Shown here one piece after another: positions 53,959 to 62,209 of a stretch of DNA of 64,000 nucleotides (position 1 is the stretch's first letter; the number at the start of each line of letters is the position of its first letter). The stretch lies in contig NZ_JAMBOB010000003.1 of the NCBI RefSeq assembly GCF_023715415.1, positions 186,001 through 250,000 of the forward strand, in the 5' to 3' direction. A model generated the notes under the pieces. It searched no databases. It worked only from the letters and a program-made list of their open reading frames with translations, and was not told the origin of the DNA. The stretch is from Neobacillus niacini. Lineage in GTDB: Bacteria > Bacillota > Bacilli > Bacillales > Cytobacillaceae. The translations under genes and the position numbers were made by a program.

Positions 53959-55176
53959 ATGAATTTTGAATACAGTGATAAAGTCAAAGCGCTGCAAGAG
54001 AAGGTAACAGCCTTCATGGAGGAAGTAGTCTATCCAAATGAGGAAATCTACCATAATCAGTTAAATGAAGGGAAGACACGCTGGCAATCTCCTCCTATTA
54101 TGGAAGAAATGAAAAAGAAGGCGAAGGATGCGGGGCTGTGGAATTTATTTTTACCTGAAAGTGAATATGGTGCAGGGTTAACGAATCTTGAATATGCACC
54201 GCTTGCTGAAATTATGGGACGCTCTGCGATTGGTTCTGAAGTATTTAATTGCAGTGCTCCAGATACAGGCAATATGGAGGTACTTGTCCGTTATGGAACA
54301 CAGGAACAAAAAGAAAAATGGCTGATGCCGCTGTTAAACGGAGAAATTCGTTCCTGTTTCTCAATGACAGAGCCAGATGTAGGCTCATCAGATGCAACAA
54401 ATATCAGTTTAAGTATTGTTAGAAATGGTGACGAGTTTGTCATTAATGGCACAAAATGGTGGTCATCCGGTGCCAATGATCCTCGTTGTAAAGTTGCGAT
54501 TGTCATGGGGAAAACAGATCCTAATGCAGCAAGACACGAGCAGCAATCACAAATTCTAGTTCCGCTGGATACAAAGGGAGTTAACATTAAACGTCATTTA
54601 CCAGTATTCGGTTATGATGATGCTCCACACGGACATGCAGAAATCGAATTCAATAACGTTCGTGTTCCTGCTTCCAACATTATTTGGGAAGAAGGAAAAG
54701 GCTTTGCTATTGCGCAGGGGCGGTTAGGACCTGGAAGAATTCATCATTGTATGCGCACAATTGGTGCAGCAGAGAGGGCACTCGAATTATTGATAGACCG
54801 TGTTCAAAATAGAGTCACATTCGGCAAGCGTTTGAGTGATCAAGGGGTCATTCGTGAATGGATTGCGGACTCAAGAATTGAAATTGAACAAGCAAGATTA
54901 TTAACGTTGAAAGCAGCATATATGATGGATACGGTTGGTAACAAGGTAGCTAGAAAAGAAATCGCCATGATTAAAGTAATTGCCCCTAATATGGCACTAA
55001 AAGTTATTGACCGGGCAATACAGGCATTCGGTGCCGCTGGTGTCAGTGCAGATACACCATTAGCTAATATGTATGCTGGTATTCGTACACTGCGATTAGC
55101 AGACGGACCTGATGAGGTTCATCGCAATGCTATCGCAAAACTAGAGTTAAAAGCTCGGCAAGGTGCTTCGAGCTAA
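53959..55176 (+). CDS. Acyl-CoA dehydrogenase, ACAD10/11-like (second copy)
   Basis: 405 aa. [52 protein letters not shown] (the ACAD10/11/LvaC signature), [19 protein letters not shown] and [32 protein letters not shown]. Related to the copy at 45 kb but clearly diverged, so two acyl-CoA intermediates, or two chain lengths, may be handled. Its partner kinase gene is at 56.8 kb. Substrate inferred from family only. Confidence 0.87.
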   Translation: MNFEYSDKVKALQEKVTAFMEEVVYPNEEIYHNQLNEGKTRWQSPPIMEEMKKKAKDAGLWNLFLPESEYGAGLTNLEYAPLAEIMGRSAIGSEVFNCSAPDTGNMEVLVRYGTQEQKEKWLMPLLNGEIRSCFSMTEPDVGSSDATNISLSIVRNGDEFVINGTKWWSSGANDPRCKVAIVMGKTDPNAARHEQQSQILVPLDTKGVNIKRHLPVFGYDDAPHGHAEIEFNNVRVPASNIIWEEGKGFAIAQGRLGPGRIHHCMRTIGAAERALELLIDRVQNRVTFGKRLSDQGVIREWIADSRIEIEQARLLTLKAAYMMDTVGNKVARKEIAMIKVIAPNMALKVIDRAIQAFGAAGVSADTPLANMYAGIRTLRLADGPDEVHRNAIAKLELKARQGASS

Positions 55177-55207
55177 TTTAGATGCATGTTTGAAAGGAGG
55201 ATATGCT

Positions 55208-55981
55208 TTGAAAATTAATGAGTTGTTTGATTTGAAGGGTAAAACTGCAATTGTTACTGGCGGCGGAAGAGGTCTTGGCCAGTACATATCTGAAACTTTC
55301 GCAGAAGCAGGCGCAAATGTTGTGCTATGTTCGAGAAGAGCTAAAGCCTGTGAAGAGGTAAGTGAGAGGATTAAGAAACAAGGTGTTGGTTCACTTGCGC
55401 TAGAATGCGACGTTACCAATCAAGAAGATGTGCAGCGTGTTGTCGACGAAACCCTTAATCAATTCGGACAGATAGATATTCTAGTTAACAATAGCGGGGC
55501 CACATGGGGGGCGCCATTTCTAGAGATGCCGATTGATAAATGGGATAAGGTAATGGATGTGAATGTAAAAGGGACCTTTCTATTTTCCCAGGCAGTGGGA
55601 AGGCATATGATAGAACGCAAGCAAGGAAAGATTATCAATCTCGCATCTGTGGCCGGATTAATCGGAGAGGAAGAAGGTGTGATGGACACCATTGGGTACA
55701 ATGCAAGTAAGGGTGCCGTGATATCCTTTACAAGAGATCTTGGTGTAAAACTTGCAAAATATAATATTCAAGTTAATGCAATCGCACCTGGATGGTTTCC
55801 TACCAAAATGTCCAACGGTCTCATAAGTGCCCATGGAGAAAAAATTCTCGAGAAAACTCCTGCCAAGCGATTTGGAACGGATAATGATATTAAAGGACTT
55901 GCGCTTTTCCTTGCAACAAGTGCTTCAGATTATATTGTCGGTCAAACCATTGTAGTAGATGGCGGACAAACTTCAACATAA
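55208..55981 (+). CDS. Short-chain dehydrogenase
   Basis: About 257 aa. TGGGRGLGQYI, NNSGATWG, INLASVAGLIGEEE, a shifted YNASKGA active-site Tyr/Lys, and APGWFPTKMSNGL, ending VVDGGQTST. The TTG at 55208 with AAAGGAGG is the start. The open frame before it overlaps the previous gene by 14 bp without its own site. Follows the second ACAD gene, so it may act on the hydroxyacyl- or ketoacyl-CoA formed there (LvaD-like position). Confidence 0.83.
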   Translation: MKINELFDLKGKTAIVTGGGRGLGQYISETFAEAGANVVLCSRRAKACEEVSERIKKQGVGSLALECDVTNQEDVQRVVDETLNQFGQIDILVNNSGATWGAPFLEMPIDKWDKVMDVNVKGTFLFSQAVGRHMIERKQGKIINLASVAGLIGEEEGVMDTIGYNASKGAVISFTRDLGVKLAKYNIQVNAIAPGWFPTKMSNGLISAHGEKILEKTPAKRFGTDNDIKGLALFLATSASDYIVGQTIVVDGGQTST

Positions 55982-56011
55982 TATAGAAAATAGAAGAAAT
56001 TGGGTGGAGAA

Positions 56012-56764
56012 ATGCGGTTAGAAAATAAGAAGATAATCATTACAGGCGGAGGAAGCGGGATTGGAAGAGCTGCGGCTCTTCGCTTTTCTCGTGAAGGAGC
56101 CGATATGGTAATAGCTGATATTAATCTAGATTCGGGAGAAGAAACTGTTCATTTGGTAGAGAAAAATGGTGGAAATGCTGTATTCCATCATACAGATGTT
56201 ACCATTCCCGAAGAAGTAGAGCAGCTCGTAAATAGAACGGTATCCCTTTATGGGACATTAGACGTGATGATCAATAATGCCGGAATTACACAAAAGGAAA
56301 ATAAAATCCACAATGTGCCCATTCATGAATGGAAAAAAGTAGTTGATGTATGTTTAGACGGTGTATTTTACGGAATGAAATATGCTATACCTGTGATGAT
56401 GAAAAACGGAAGTGGTTCTATTATCAACACTTCAAGTGTTGCTGGAATTAAAGGGCAAAAATTACTCGGAGCTTATACCGCTGCAAAAAGCGGTGTAATT
56501 GCTATTACAAAAAGTACAGCACTTGAGTACGGCAAATATAATATCCGGGTAAATGCCATCGCACCGGGAATTATTGACACCGAAATCGTTTCTGAATGGA
56601 GAAATGCAGAAAAATGGCCGTTAATGTCAACTGCAAACGCATTAAGACGAATCGGGCAGCCGGAAGAGGTAGCGAATGCATGTCTTTTTTTAGCATCAGA
56701 TGAAGCCTCTTTCGTAACAGGTACCACCCTTGTTGTTGATGGAGGTACACTTCTAGGTAAATAA
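56012..56764 (+). CDS. Short-chain dehydrogenase
   Basis: About 250 aa. TGGGSGIGRAAALRF, NNAGITQKEN, INTSSVAGIKG, YTAAKSG and APGIIDTEIVSEW, ending VVDGGTLLGK. ATG at 56012 is preferred (standard MRLENKKIIITGGGSGIG start), although the GGGTGGAG before it is only 2 nt away; a TTG at 56000 is the alternative. The fourth SDR in the sigma-54 operon and not a recent duplicate of the others. The substrate is unknown. Confidence 0.81.
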   Translation: MRLENKKIIITGGGSGIGRAAALRFSREGADMVIADINLDSGEETVHLVEKNGGNAVFHHTDVTIPEEVEQLVNRTVSLYGTLDVMINNAGITQKENKIHNVPIHEWKKVVDVCLDGVFYGMKYAIPVMMKNGSGSIINTSSVAGIKGQKLLGAYTAAKSGVIAITKSTALEYGKYNIRVNAIAPGIIDTEIVSEWRNAEKWPLMSTANALRRIGQPEEVANACLFLASDEASFVTGTTLVVDGGTLLGK

Positions 56765-56811
56765 ATGATCTAATCGCTTGAACAATATCTTCAATTTTTT
56801 GGAGGGAGATT

Positions 56812-57900
56812 ATGAAGAATAATCACACACGATGGATTGATACCATTCCAATAAGAAAAGGTGAAGAATTAAATATTACTGTCCTGGAAGATTTCTTAGC
56901 AGAAAATATTCCAGGTCTTGGTCCTGAACCATTGAAGGTGGATCAATTTCCATCTGGAGCGTCCAATCTTACATACCGTCTGCAAAAGGGTAAGTGGGAA
57001 GCCGTTCTTCGCCGTCCTCCGCTGGGACCTGTTGCTCCAAAGGCGCATGATATGGGACGAGAATTTAAGATTTTACAGGCTGTTCATCCTCATTTCCCGC
57101 TCGCGCCAGAACCGATGTTATTTTCAGATAACTTAGAAATAGTTGGAAGTCCTTTTGTAATTCTTGAGAGGAAACATGGTATTGTACTCGATCGAACATT
57201 TCCAGAACATATAATACCAACCAAAGAATTGTGCAGAAATATTTCAGTTAAAATGATAGAAACTCTTGTTTCCTTACATTCAATTGATTATAAGGAAACA
57301 GCATTAACAAGTATGGTGAAGCCTGAAGGATTTCTGACCAGGCAGGTGAAAGGCTGGATTGAGCGATATGAGCGGGCAAAAACAGATAAAATCGACGGTG
57401 TTGATAACCTGATGAATTGGCTTCAAGCTAATATTCCTAACACACTCGAATCCACTATTATTCATTATGATTTTAAGTTGAATAATACGATGTTTGAACA
57501 TAACTTAAAAGAAATTGTCGGGTTGTTTGATTGGGAAATGACCACAGTAGGAGATCCGCTTTGTGATTTAGCCGGTATGTTTGTTTATTGGATTGAAGCA
57601 GCTGATTCAGATGAATTTCATGATCAGTCCCATTCCAAAATCACAACAATGGCCGGCTTTATGACCCATAATGAATTAGTTGAAGCGTATTCTGTGAAAA
57701 GTGGAAGAGATATTGCCCATTTTAATTTTTATTTAACTCTTGCTTTTTTTAAGAATGCTGTGATTACGCAACAAATCTATTACCGTTACAAACTAGGACA
57801 AACAAAGGATGAAAGATTTGCTTCCTTTAATAAACATACCGAATATTATTTCAAGAAAGCGATGAAAGCGATGTCAAATTCTAATTATAGGAGTCTATAA
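56812..57900 (+). CDS. APH-fold phosphotransferase (ACAD10/11 kinase-like)
   Basis: 362 aa. Typical ACAD10/11-kinase features: FPSGASNLTYRL, LRRPPLGPVAPKAHDMGREFKIL, RQVKGWIERYERAKTDKI (the RQxxxWxxxYxxxKT pattern), catalytic IIHYDFKLNNTMF and GLFDWEMTTVGDPLCDLAG. It is closer to the mammalian ACAD10/11 kinase domain than the copy at 47.8 kb. Probably phosphorylates the hydroxyl of a hydroxyacyl-CoA for elimination by the acyl-CoA dehydrogenase encoded at 54 kb. No LvaB-like small gene follows; a ComB-like gene begins directly at its stop. Confidence 0.85.
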   Translation: MKNNHTRWIDTIPIRKGEELNITVLEDFLAENIPGLGPEPLKVDQFPSGASNLTYRLQKGKWEAVLRRPPLGPVAPKAHDMGREFKILQAVHPHFPLAPEPMLFSDNLEIVGSPFVILERKHGIVLDRTFPEHIIPTKELCRNISVKMIETLVSLHSIDYKETALTSMVKPEGFLTRQVKGWIERYERAKTDKIDGVDNLMNWLQANIPNTLESTIIHYDFKLNNTMFEHNLKEIVGLFDWEMTTVGDPLCDLAGMFVYWIEAADSDEFHDQSHSKITTMAGFMTHNELVEAYSVKSGRDIAHFNFYLTLAFFKNAVITQQIYYRYKLGQTKDERFASFNKHTEYYFKKAMKAMSNSNYRSL

Positions 57901-58653
57901 ATGCAGCGCATTGATTTGGTTTTACGTAAAGAAGACATAAATGTCCAAACAATTCCAAACAAAATCGCCGTTGTCTTTGATGTTTTACTGGCTACTTCCA
58001 CAGTAGCATCAATGCTTCACAGTGGAGCCAAAGAGGTATTTCCAGTCTATTATTTTGAGGAAGCCTTAAGAATAGCTGCTGAACTGGATAATGATAATTA
58101 TGTTTTAGTAGGCGAAGACCTTGGAAAGCCAATCGAAGGGTTTTTATACCCTTTTCCTGTTCGATTAAAAGAGAAAGTAAAGGGTAAAACAGTCATTTTT
58201 TCGACCACAAATGGTACGGTGGCATTGAAAAAAGCTTCATCTGCGCGTGAAGTTTATGCTGGCTCAATGTTGAACCAAAGGGCACTGGCCAATTATTTAG
58301 TAGATAAATATGACAATGAGCCGATTTTACTAGTTTGTTCGGGTTCAGCGGGAAGATTTAATCTTGAGGATTTTTTTGGAGCTGGTTCGTTTTTAAATGC
58401 TTTACTAGACGCAGGAGCAAATCGGGGGTTGGAATGGGATTTATCCGATGCAGCTCTCGCAGCACTATACTTCTATAAAGGTAATAAAGAAAACGATAAA
58501 GAAGTACTGCAAAGAACTAGAATTGGAAAAAAACTTATACTTGAAGGCTATCGTGATGAAGTCTTATATACATTAAACCAAAATGCCTGCCCTGTTATCC
58601 CGCATCTTGAGGGGAGTACGATTAGGCCGGCTGAGTCAATATTACAAGAATAA
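57901..58653 (+). CDS. ComB-like phosphatase (2-phosphosulfolactate phosphatase family)
   Basis: 250 aa, ComB family. AVVFDVLLATSTVASMLHSGAKEVFPV, VGEDLGKPIEGF, IFSTTNGTVALKKAS, and VCSGSAGRFNLEDFFGAGSFL match family signatures (Mg-dependent acid phosphatase of phosphosulfolactate in coenzyme M synthesis). No sulfolactate synthase (ComA) is seen, and the organism is not a methanogen. The ATG abuts the stop of the kinase gene. In this operon it may rather dephosphorylate a phospho-hydroxyacid or phospho-acyl-CoA produced by the kinases; that reading is inference. Confidence 0.8.
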   Translation: MQRIDLVLRKEDINVQTIPNKIAVVFDVLLATSTVASMLHSGAKEVFPVYYFEEALRIAAELDNDNYVLVGEDLGKPIEGFLYPFPVRLKEKVKGKTVIFSTTNGTVALKKASSAREVYAGSMLNQRALANYLVDKYDNEPILLVCSGSAGRFNLEDFFGAGSFLNALLDAGANRGLEWDLSDAALAALYFYKGNKENDKEVLQRTRIGKKLILEGYRDEVLYTLNQNACPVIPHLEGSTIRPAESILQE

Positions 58654-58683
58654 GTGATTCTATTAGAGAAACGAGGGAAAGTT

Positions 58684-59466
58684 ATGGAGGAGAACAAACA
58701 TTTATTAGTAGATATTCAAGATGGAGTCATGAAGCTGACTTTAAATCGTCCAGACTCATTGAATGCATTAAGTGATGAAATGATTAAAGGACTAACAGAA
58801 ACCTTTCATCATGCCAGGAATAATCCGGCAGTTCGTGTTATTACCATTCAGGGTGCCGGCAGAGCTTTTTGTGCTGGGGGTGATATTAAAGGGATGGGGA
58901 AAAATACACCATCTGGGACACACGAATTTTTAGGCAGAGTAAATGAAGCCATTTTAGCGGTTCGGAATGTTGAAAAGCCGGTCATAGCAGTTGTTCATGG
59001 CTATGCAGCAGGAGTAGGCTTTAGTCTTGCAATGGCTTGTGATTTAATTGTGGCGACAGAAGACAGCAAATTTATTATGAGTTTTGCTAAGATTGGACTT
59101 ATTGTCGACGGTGGCGGCTCATATTTTCTGCCGCGATTAGTTGGAGCGCAGCGTGCCAAAGAATTACTATTTACTGGGGAGCCAATTACGGCGGCAACAG
59201 CCTATAATTGGGGAATTGTCAACCGGGTTTATAATACAAGTGACTTTTCTGAAAAAGCGGGCCAATTTATTAGCCAATTTGTGGATGGGCCAGGAAAGTC
59301 CTATGAAATGACAAAAAAATTGGTAAACCAATCCTTCACCTCTGACTTAAATCAAATGCTTGAATTGGAAAGGGTAACCCAGTCGGTAATGGAGCAAACC
59401 AGTGATTTTCATGAAGGAATTGAAGCATTTAAAGAAAAGCGCAAGCCTAATTTTGAGGGCAACTAG
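58684..59466 (+). CDS. Enoyl-CoA hydratase/isomerase (PaaG-like crotonase)
   Basis: About 260 aa. Oxyanion-hole motifs AFCAGGDIKG and HGYAAGVGFSLAMACD. The residue at the second catalytic-Glu position is not Glu (KIGLIVDGGGSYFLPRL), a pattern of PaaG-type isomerases rather than classical hydratases. The ATG at 58684 follows GAGGGAAAG; the open frame before it overlaps the ComB stop region. Last gene of the first sigma-54 unit, with a large palindrome 5 bp after its stop. Confidence 0.83.
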   Translation: MEENKHLLVDIQDGVMKLTLNRPDSLNALSDEMIKGLTETFHHARNNPAVRVITIQGAGRAFCAGGDIKGMGKNTPSGTHEFLGRVNEAILAVRNVEKPVIAVVHGYAAGVGFSLAMACDLIVATEDSKFIMSFAKIGLIVDGGGSYFLPRLVGAQRAKELLFTGEPITAATAYNWGIVNRVYNTSDFSEKAGQFISQFVDGPGKSYEMTKKLVNQSFTSDLNQMLELERVTQSVMEQTSDFHEGIEAFKEKRKPNFEGN

Positions 59467-59470
59467 CATT

Positions 59471-59503
59471 TTGCGTTTTTGCAATTCCTTTGCAAAAACG
59501 CAA
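59471..59503. repeat. 33-bp hyphenated palindrome
   Basis: TTGCGTTTTTGCAA (59471-59484), a 5-nt spacer and TTGCAAAAACGCAA (59490-59503), a perfect 14-bp inverted repeat. No T run follows. It lies just past the crotonase stop and upstream of a sigma-54 promoter, so it could be an RNA hairpin ending the first unit, a distal activator site, or both. Confidence 0.7.
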
Positions 59504-59558
59504 GTGCTGAATTAACCAGGGTTAGAATGCAGTTTAGCAATTAATTTCTGACTATTTA

Positions 59559-59592
59559 AACAATTGTATTGCGAAAATGCAATGCAATTGTT
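59559..59592. promoter_or_regulatory. Upstream activating palindrome of the 59.75 kb operon
   Basis: Outer arms AACAATTG and CAATTGTT; inner ATTGC-GAAAAT-GCAAT (59568-59583), all sharing one centre. The inner element matches GTTGC-AAAATT-GCAAT at 39605-39620 (13 of 16), and ATGCAATGCAATT (59577-59589) is identical to 39515-39527. Centre is ~118 bp upstream of the -24 GG, a usual enhancer distance. Confidence 0.6.
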
Positions 59593-59691
59593 TTTTAACA
59601 AAGAATGCAAATCAGATAGATGACTGCCTGTTCAACTGTACCCTTTGATTTTAAGGTATTATTCTGTGCAAAGAGTGCTTAGGCCGAAAGT

Positions 59692-59707
59692 TGGCATGAA
59701 TATTGCA
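59692..59707 (+). promoter_or_regulatory. Sigma-54 (-24/-12) promoter
   Basis: TGGCAT-N5-TTGCA, GG at 59693-59694 and GC at 59705-59706. Same form as at 39674-39689 (GTTGGCATG and TTGCATAT are shared). It drives the zinc-ADH, crotonase, biotinyl carrier and probably dctM-dctQ. Confidence 0.85.
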
Positions 59708-59749
59708 TATATATTAATATAGAAATTATTCTTTAAAGGAGGAAATGAG

Positions 59750-60838
59750 ATGAATGGTACGGTTGCGTACATGACTAAACCAGAACATTTAGAGTATCAA
59801 AAGTATGAATTACCAATCCCTGAACCGGGTGCAGTACTAGTGAAAGTAAAGAGAACGAATGTATGCGGGTCTGAGCTGCATATATGGCAGGGTCACCATC
59901 CATCTCTTAAAAGTGCAATTTTGGGTCATGAAATGATAGGTGAAGTATATGCCCTAGGAGAAGGCGTAGAAACGGATTATTCAGGTAAACCATTGAAAAT
60001 AGGCGACCGGATTGTTTCAGCTTATTTTTTAACCTGTAAAAAATGCAGCTACTGTCAAGAGGGGCAGTTTAACCTTTGTGAAAATGCTTATAAATATTGG
60101 GTAAAGTCCCCGACGGAAGCCCCGCATTTTCATGGCACCTTTGCAACGCATTATTACATTCATCCCGACCAATATTTTTATAAGGTACCTGATAATGTTC
60201 CGGATGTTGTTGCTGCCAGTGCTAACTGTGCATTATCTCAAGTTTATTTTGGAATTGAACTGGCAAATCTTCAATACGGGCAATCGATTGTGATTCAAGG
60301 TGCAGGTGGGCTTGGTTTATACGCCGCTAGTATTGCCAAAGAAAAAGGTGCAACTGTAATCATAGTGGATGGGATAAAGAGTCGTTTACAGCAAGCTGAG
60401 GGATTTGGTGCAGATCATCTCATCGATATGAATGAATTTGACACTACAGAAAAACGTTCAAAAGTGGTCCGTGATTTAACAAAAGGCAATGGGGCGGATG
60501 TAGGGTTAGAAGTTGCAGGTGTACCTGCGGCCTTTTCAGAAGGAATCCAGTTAATTCGAACAGGTGGAAAATATGTAACCGTCGGAAACGTTTCTCCTGG
60601 AAAATACGTGGACTTTGATCCAGGATTACTAACTCGAAAGGCGATTGAAATTATTCCTATCGTTCGCTACAATCCGTGGTATTTGCGAAAGTCACTAGAA
60701 TTTCTTTCAGCTAATGTAGAAAAATACCCATTCCATAAAATGCTCGATGCGGAGTTTACATTAGATCAAATTAATGATGCGCTAAATCAATCCTCAAAAC
60801 GCAAAGTAACTCGTGCTTCCATTGTCATTACACCTTAA
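59750..60838 (+). CDS. Zinc-dependent alcohol dehydrogenase (MDR)
   Basis: 362 aa. Catalytic-zinc region NVCGSELHIWQGHH and GHEMIGEVYALG; structural-zinc lobe CKKCSYCQEGQFNLC; NAD(P) site GAGGLGLYAASIAKEKGATV. An insertion (KSPTEAPHFHGTFATHYYIHPDQYFYKVPDNVP) is longer than in the copy at 51.6 kb. The ATG follows AAAGGAGG. First gene of the second sigma-54 unit, by position a primary oxidation of the substrate alcohol. Confidence 0.87.
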   Translation: MNGTVAYMTKPEHLEYQKYELPIPEPGAVLVKVKRTNVCGSELHIWQGHHPSLKSAILGHEMIGEVYALGEGVETDYSGKPLKIGDRIVSAYFLTCKKCSYCQEGQFNLCENAYKYWVKSPTEAPHFHGTFATHYYIHPDQYFYKVPDNVPDVVAASANCALSQVYFGIELANLQYGQSIVIQGAGGLGLYAASIAKEKGATVIIVDGIKSRLQQAEGFGADHLIDMNEFDTTEKRSKVVRDLTKGNGADVGLEVAGVPAAFSEGIQLIRTGGKYVTVGNVSPGKYVDFDPGLLTRKAIEIIPIVRYNPWYLRKSLEFLSANVEKYPFHKMLDAEFTLDQINDALNQSSKRKVTRASIVITP

Positions 60839-60901
60839 TAATTTACGAGTTTAATAGTATTCCAAACTGATTAAATTAATGATATAAAAAGGAGATTAAT
60901 A

Positions 60902-61747
60902 ATGTTTGAAACAATAAAAGTTGATATTACTAATCAGATTATGACAATAACGTTACATCGTCCAGACCGGTTAAATGCTTTTAATTCACAAATGCTGCAG
61001 GACCTTTTCCAGGCATTTGATCAAGCTGATGAGGATGATAATGTAAGGGTTATCATCATGACTGGTGAGGGAAGAGCATACTGTGCTGGCGCAGATTTAG
61101 GAAAAGGCGGCGATACTTTCAGAGATGACAGCCCTCCAGGAGAACACCGGGATGAAGGCGGTTTGTTGTCACTCAGAATCTATGAACTTAAAAAACCTAT
61201 TATAGCTGCCATCAATGGACCAGCTGTTGGAGTAGGAGTAACCATGACACTGCCGATGGATATCCGCATCGCTTCAATAAATGCAAAAATGGGATTTGTA
61301 TTTGCTAGAAGAGGAATCATTCCTGAAGCATGCAGCGGCTGGTTCCTCCCGCGTGCGGTAGGTATTAGTCAAGCCATTGAATGGGTAAGTACTGGCCGCA
61401 TTTTTAAGGCTGAGGAAGCTTTAGAAAAGGGGCTCGTAAGCCGCGTTGTTTCTCCAGAAGACTTATTGCCAACTGCCAGAAAAATTGCTGCTGAAATTGC
61501 AGAAAATACTTCCGCTATTTCTGTTGCATTAGCTAGACAGTTGATGTGGCGTATGCTGGGAGCTGAACATCCGGTTGAATCTCATAAAGTAGAATCTAAG
61601 ATCATGCATTGGATTGGCCAGCAGGCTGATGCAAAAGAGGGTGTTACATCCTTTCTTGAAAAGCGGGAAGCTAATTTTAAGATGAAGGTAAGCACGGATT
61701 TACCGGGATTTTATCCATGGTGGGAGAAAAAAGAGAGTAAAGTATAA
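60902..61747 (+). CDS. Enoyl-CoA hydratase/isomerase family protein
   Basis: 281 aa, crotonase fold. AYCAGADLGKGG and NGPAVGVGVTMTLPMDIRIA (oxyanion hole), FARRGIIPEACSGWFLPRAVG with a Glu at the second catalytic position shifted by the surrounding sequence, and C-terminal FLEKREANFKMKV followed by an unusual DLPGFYPWWEKKESKV tail. The tail is typical of a group of long crotonases in acyl-CoA clusters. Hydratase versus isomerase cannot be decided. Same unit as the biotinyl carrier. Confidence 0.82.
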   Translation: MFETIKVDITNQIMTITLHRPDRLNAFNSQMLQDLFQAFDQADEDDNVRVIIMTGEGRAYCAGADLGKGGDTFRDDSPPGEHRDEGGLLSLRIYELKKPIIAAINGPAVGVGVTMTLPMDIRIASINAKMGFVFARRGIIPEACSGWFLPRAVGISQAIEWVSTGRIFKAEEALEKGLVSRVVSPEDLLPTARKIAAEIAENTSAISVALARQLMWRMLGAEHPVESHKVESKIMHWIGQQADAKEGVTSFLEKREANFKMKVSTDLPGFYPWWEKKESKV

Positions 61748-61791
61748 CATTTTTTATTCATTATGTTGAAAGAATTAGGGGGCGAAAGTTA

Positions 61792-62004
61792 ATGAAAGAA
61801 ATTACATCTATTATGACAGGGAACGTATGGAAAGTTCTCGTAAATGTAGGCGATAAAATTGAAGCCGATCAAGAGGTTGTAATCTTGGAATCTATGAAAA
61901 TGGAAATTCCAATTGAGGCAGAGGAAAGTGGAACCATCACAGAAATCAAAGTGAATGAAGGAGATTTTGTAAACGAAGGCGATGTTATTCTGACAATAGA
62001 ATAA
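61792..62004 (+). CDS. Biotinyl carrier protein (YngHB-like)
   Basis: 70 aa, a minimal biotinyl/lipoyl domain. The biotinylation motif ESMKMEIPI has its target Lys at residue 36, with the conserved GDKIEADQ and VNEGDFVNEGDVIL turns. It resembles the stand-alone carriers (YngHB type) of acyl-CoA carboxylases. The matching carboxyltransferase is at 46.2 kb; the biotin carboxylase is not in the window. Start with GGGGGCG upstream of the ATG. Confidence 0.87.
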   Translation: MKEITSIMTGNVWKVLVNVGDKIEADQEVVILESMKMEIPIEAEESGTITEIKVNEGDFVNEGDVILTIE

Positions 62005-62126
62005 TTGGAAAAAATAATAATAATAATACTATATAATTTTCCACCTCCTTAGATTTGAACATTGACATGAAAGAAAAATAGTGAAAAAATATTATAAATT
62101 ATCTTAATATTATTAATATTAAAACA

Positions 62127-62160
62127 AAGGGTAAAAGTCTATTTGAAAGCGTTTACCCTT
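62127..62160. promoter_or_regulatory. Palindrome with a candidate cre site ahead of dctM
   Basis: AAGGGTAAA (62127-62135) and TTTACCCTT (62152-62160) form a perfect inverted repeat. Its right arm overlaps a near-cre element, TGAAAGCGTTTACC (62144-62157), one mismatch from TGNAANCGNNNNCA. No T run follows. It lies ~50 bp before the dctM start and could set catabolite control of the transporter. Confidence 0.45.
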
Positions 62161-62209
62161 GCAATCCCAGAGTATTAGAAAATTATATAAGCTATGAGGA
62201 GGTCTTTGT

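Noticed and set aside
47840-57900. Aminoglycoside resistance genes
   Set aside because: The kinase fold is shared with aminoglycoside phosphotransferases, but the motifs and the ACAD/CoA-transferase context fit ACAD10/11-type kinases.
43038-58653. Sulfo-transketolase (sulfoquinovose) pathway, suggested by split transketolase plus ComB
   Set aside because: No sulfosugar isomerase, kinase, aldolase or sulfoacetaldehyde reductase is recognisable; the surrounding genes are acyl-CoA enzymes. Kept only as a remote alternative.
59471-59503. Simple Rho-independent terminator
   Set aside because: The stem is strong but lacks a T run; it is listed as a palindrome with open function.
46244-62004. Complete acyl-CoA carboxylase operon
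   Set aside because: A carboxyltransferase and a biotinyl carrier are present but far apart, and no biotin carboxylase gene is in the window, so completeness cannot be claimed.
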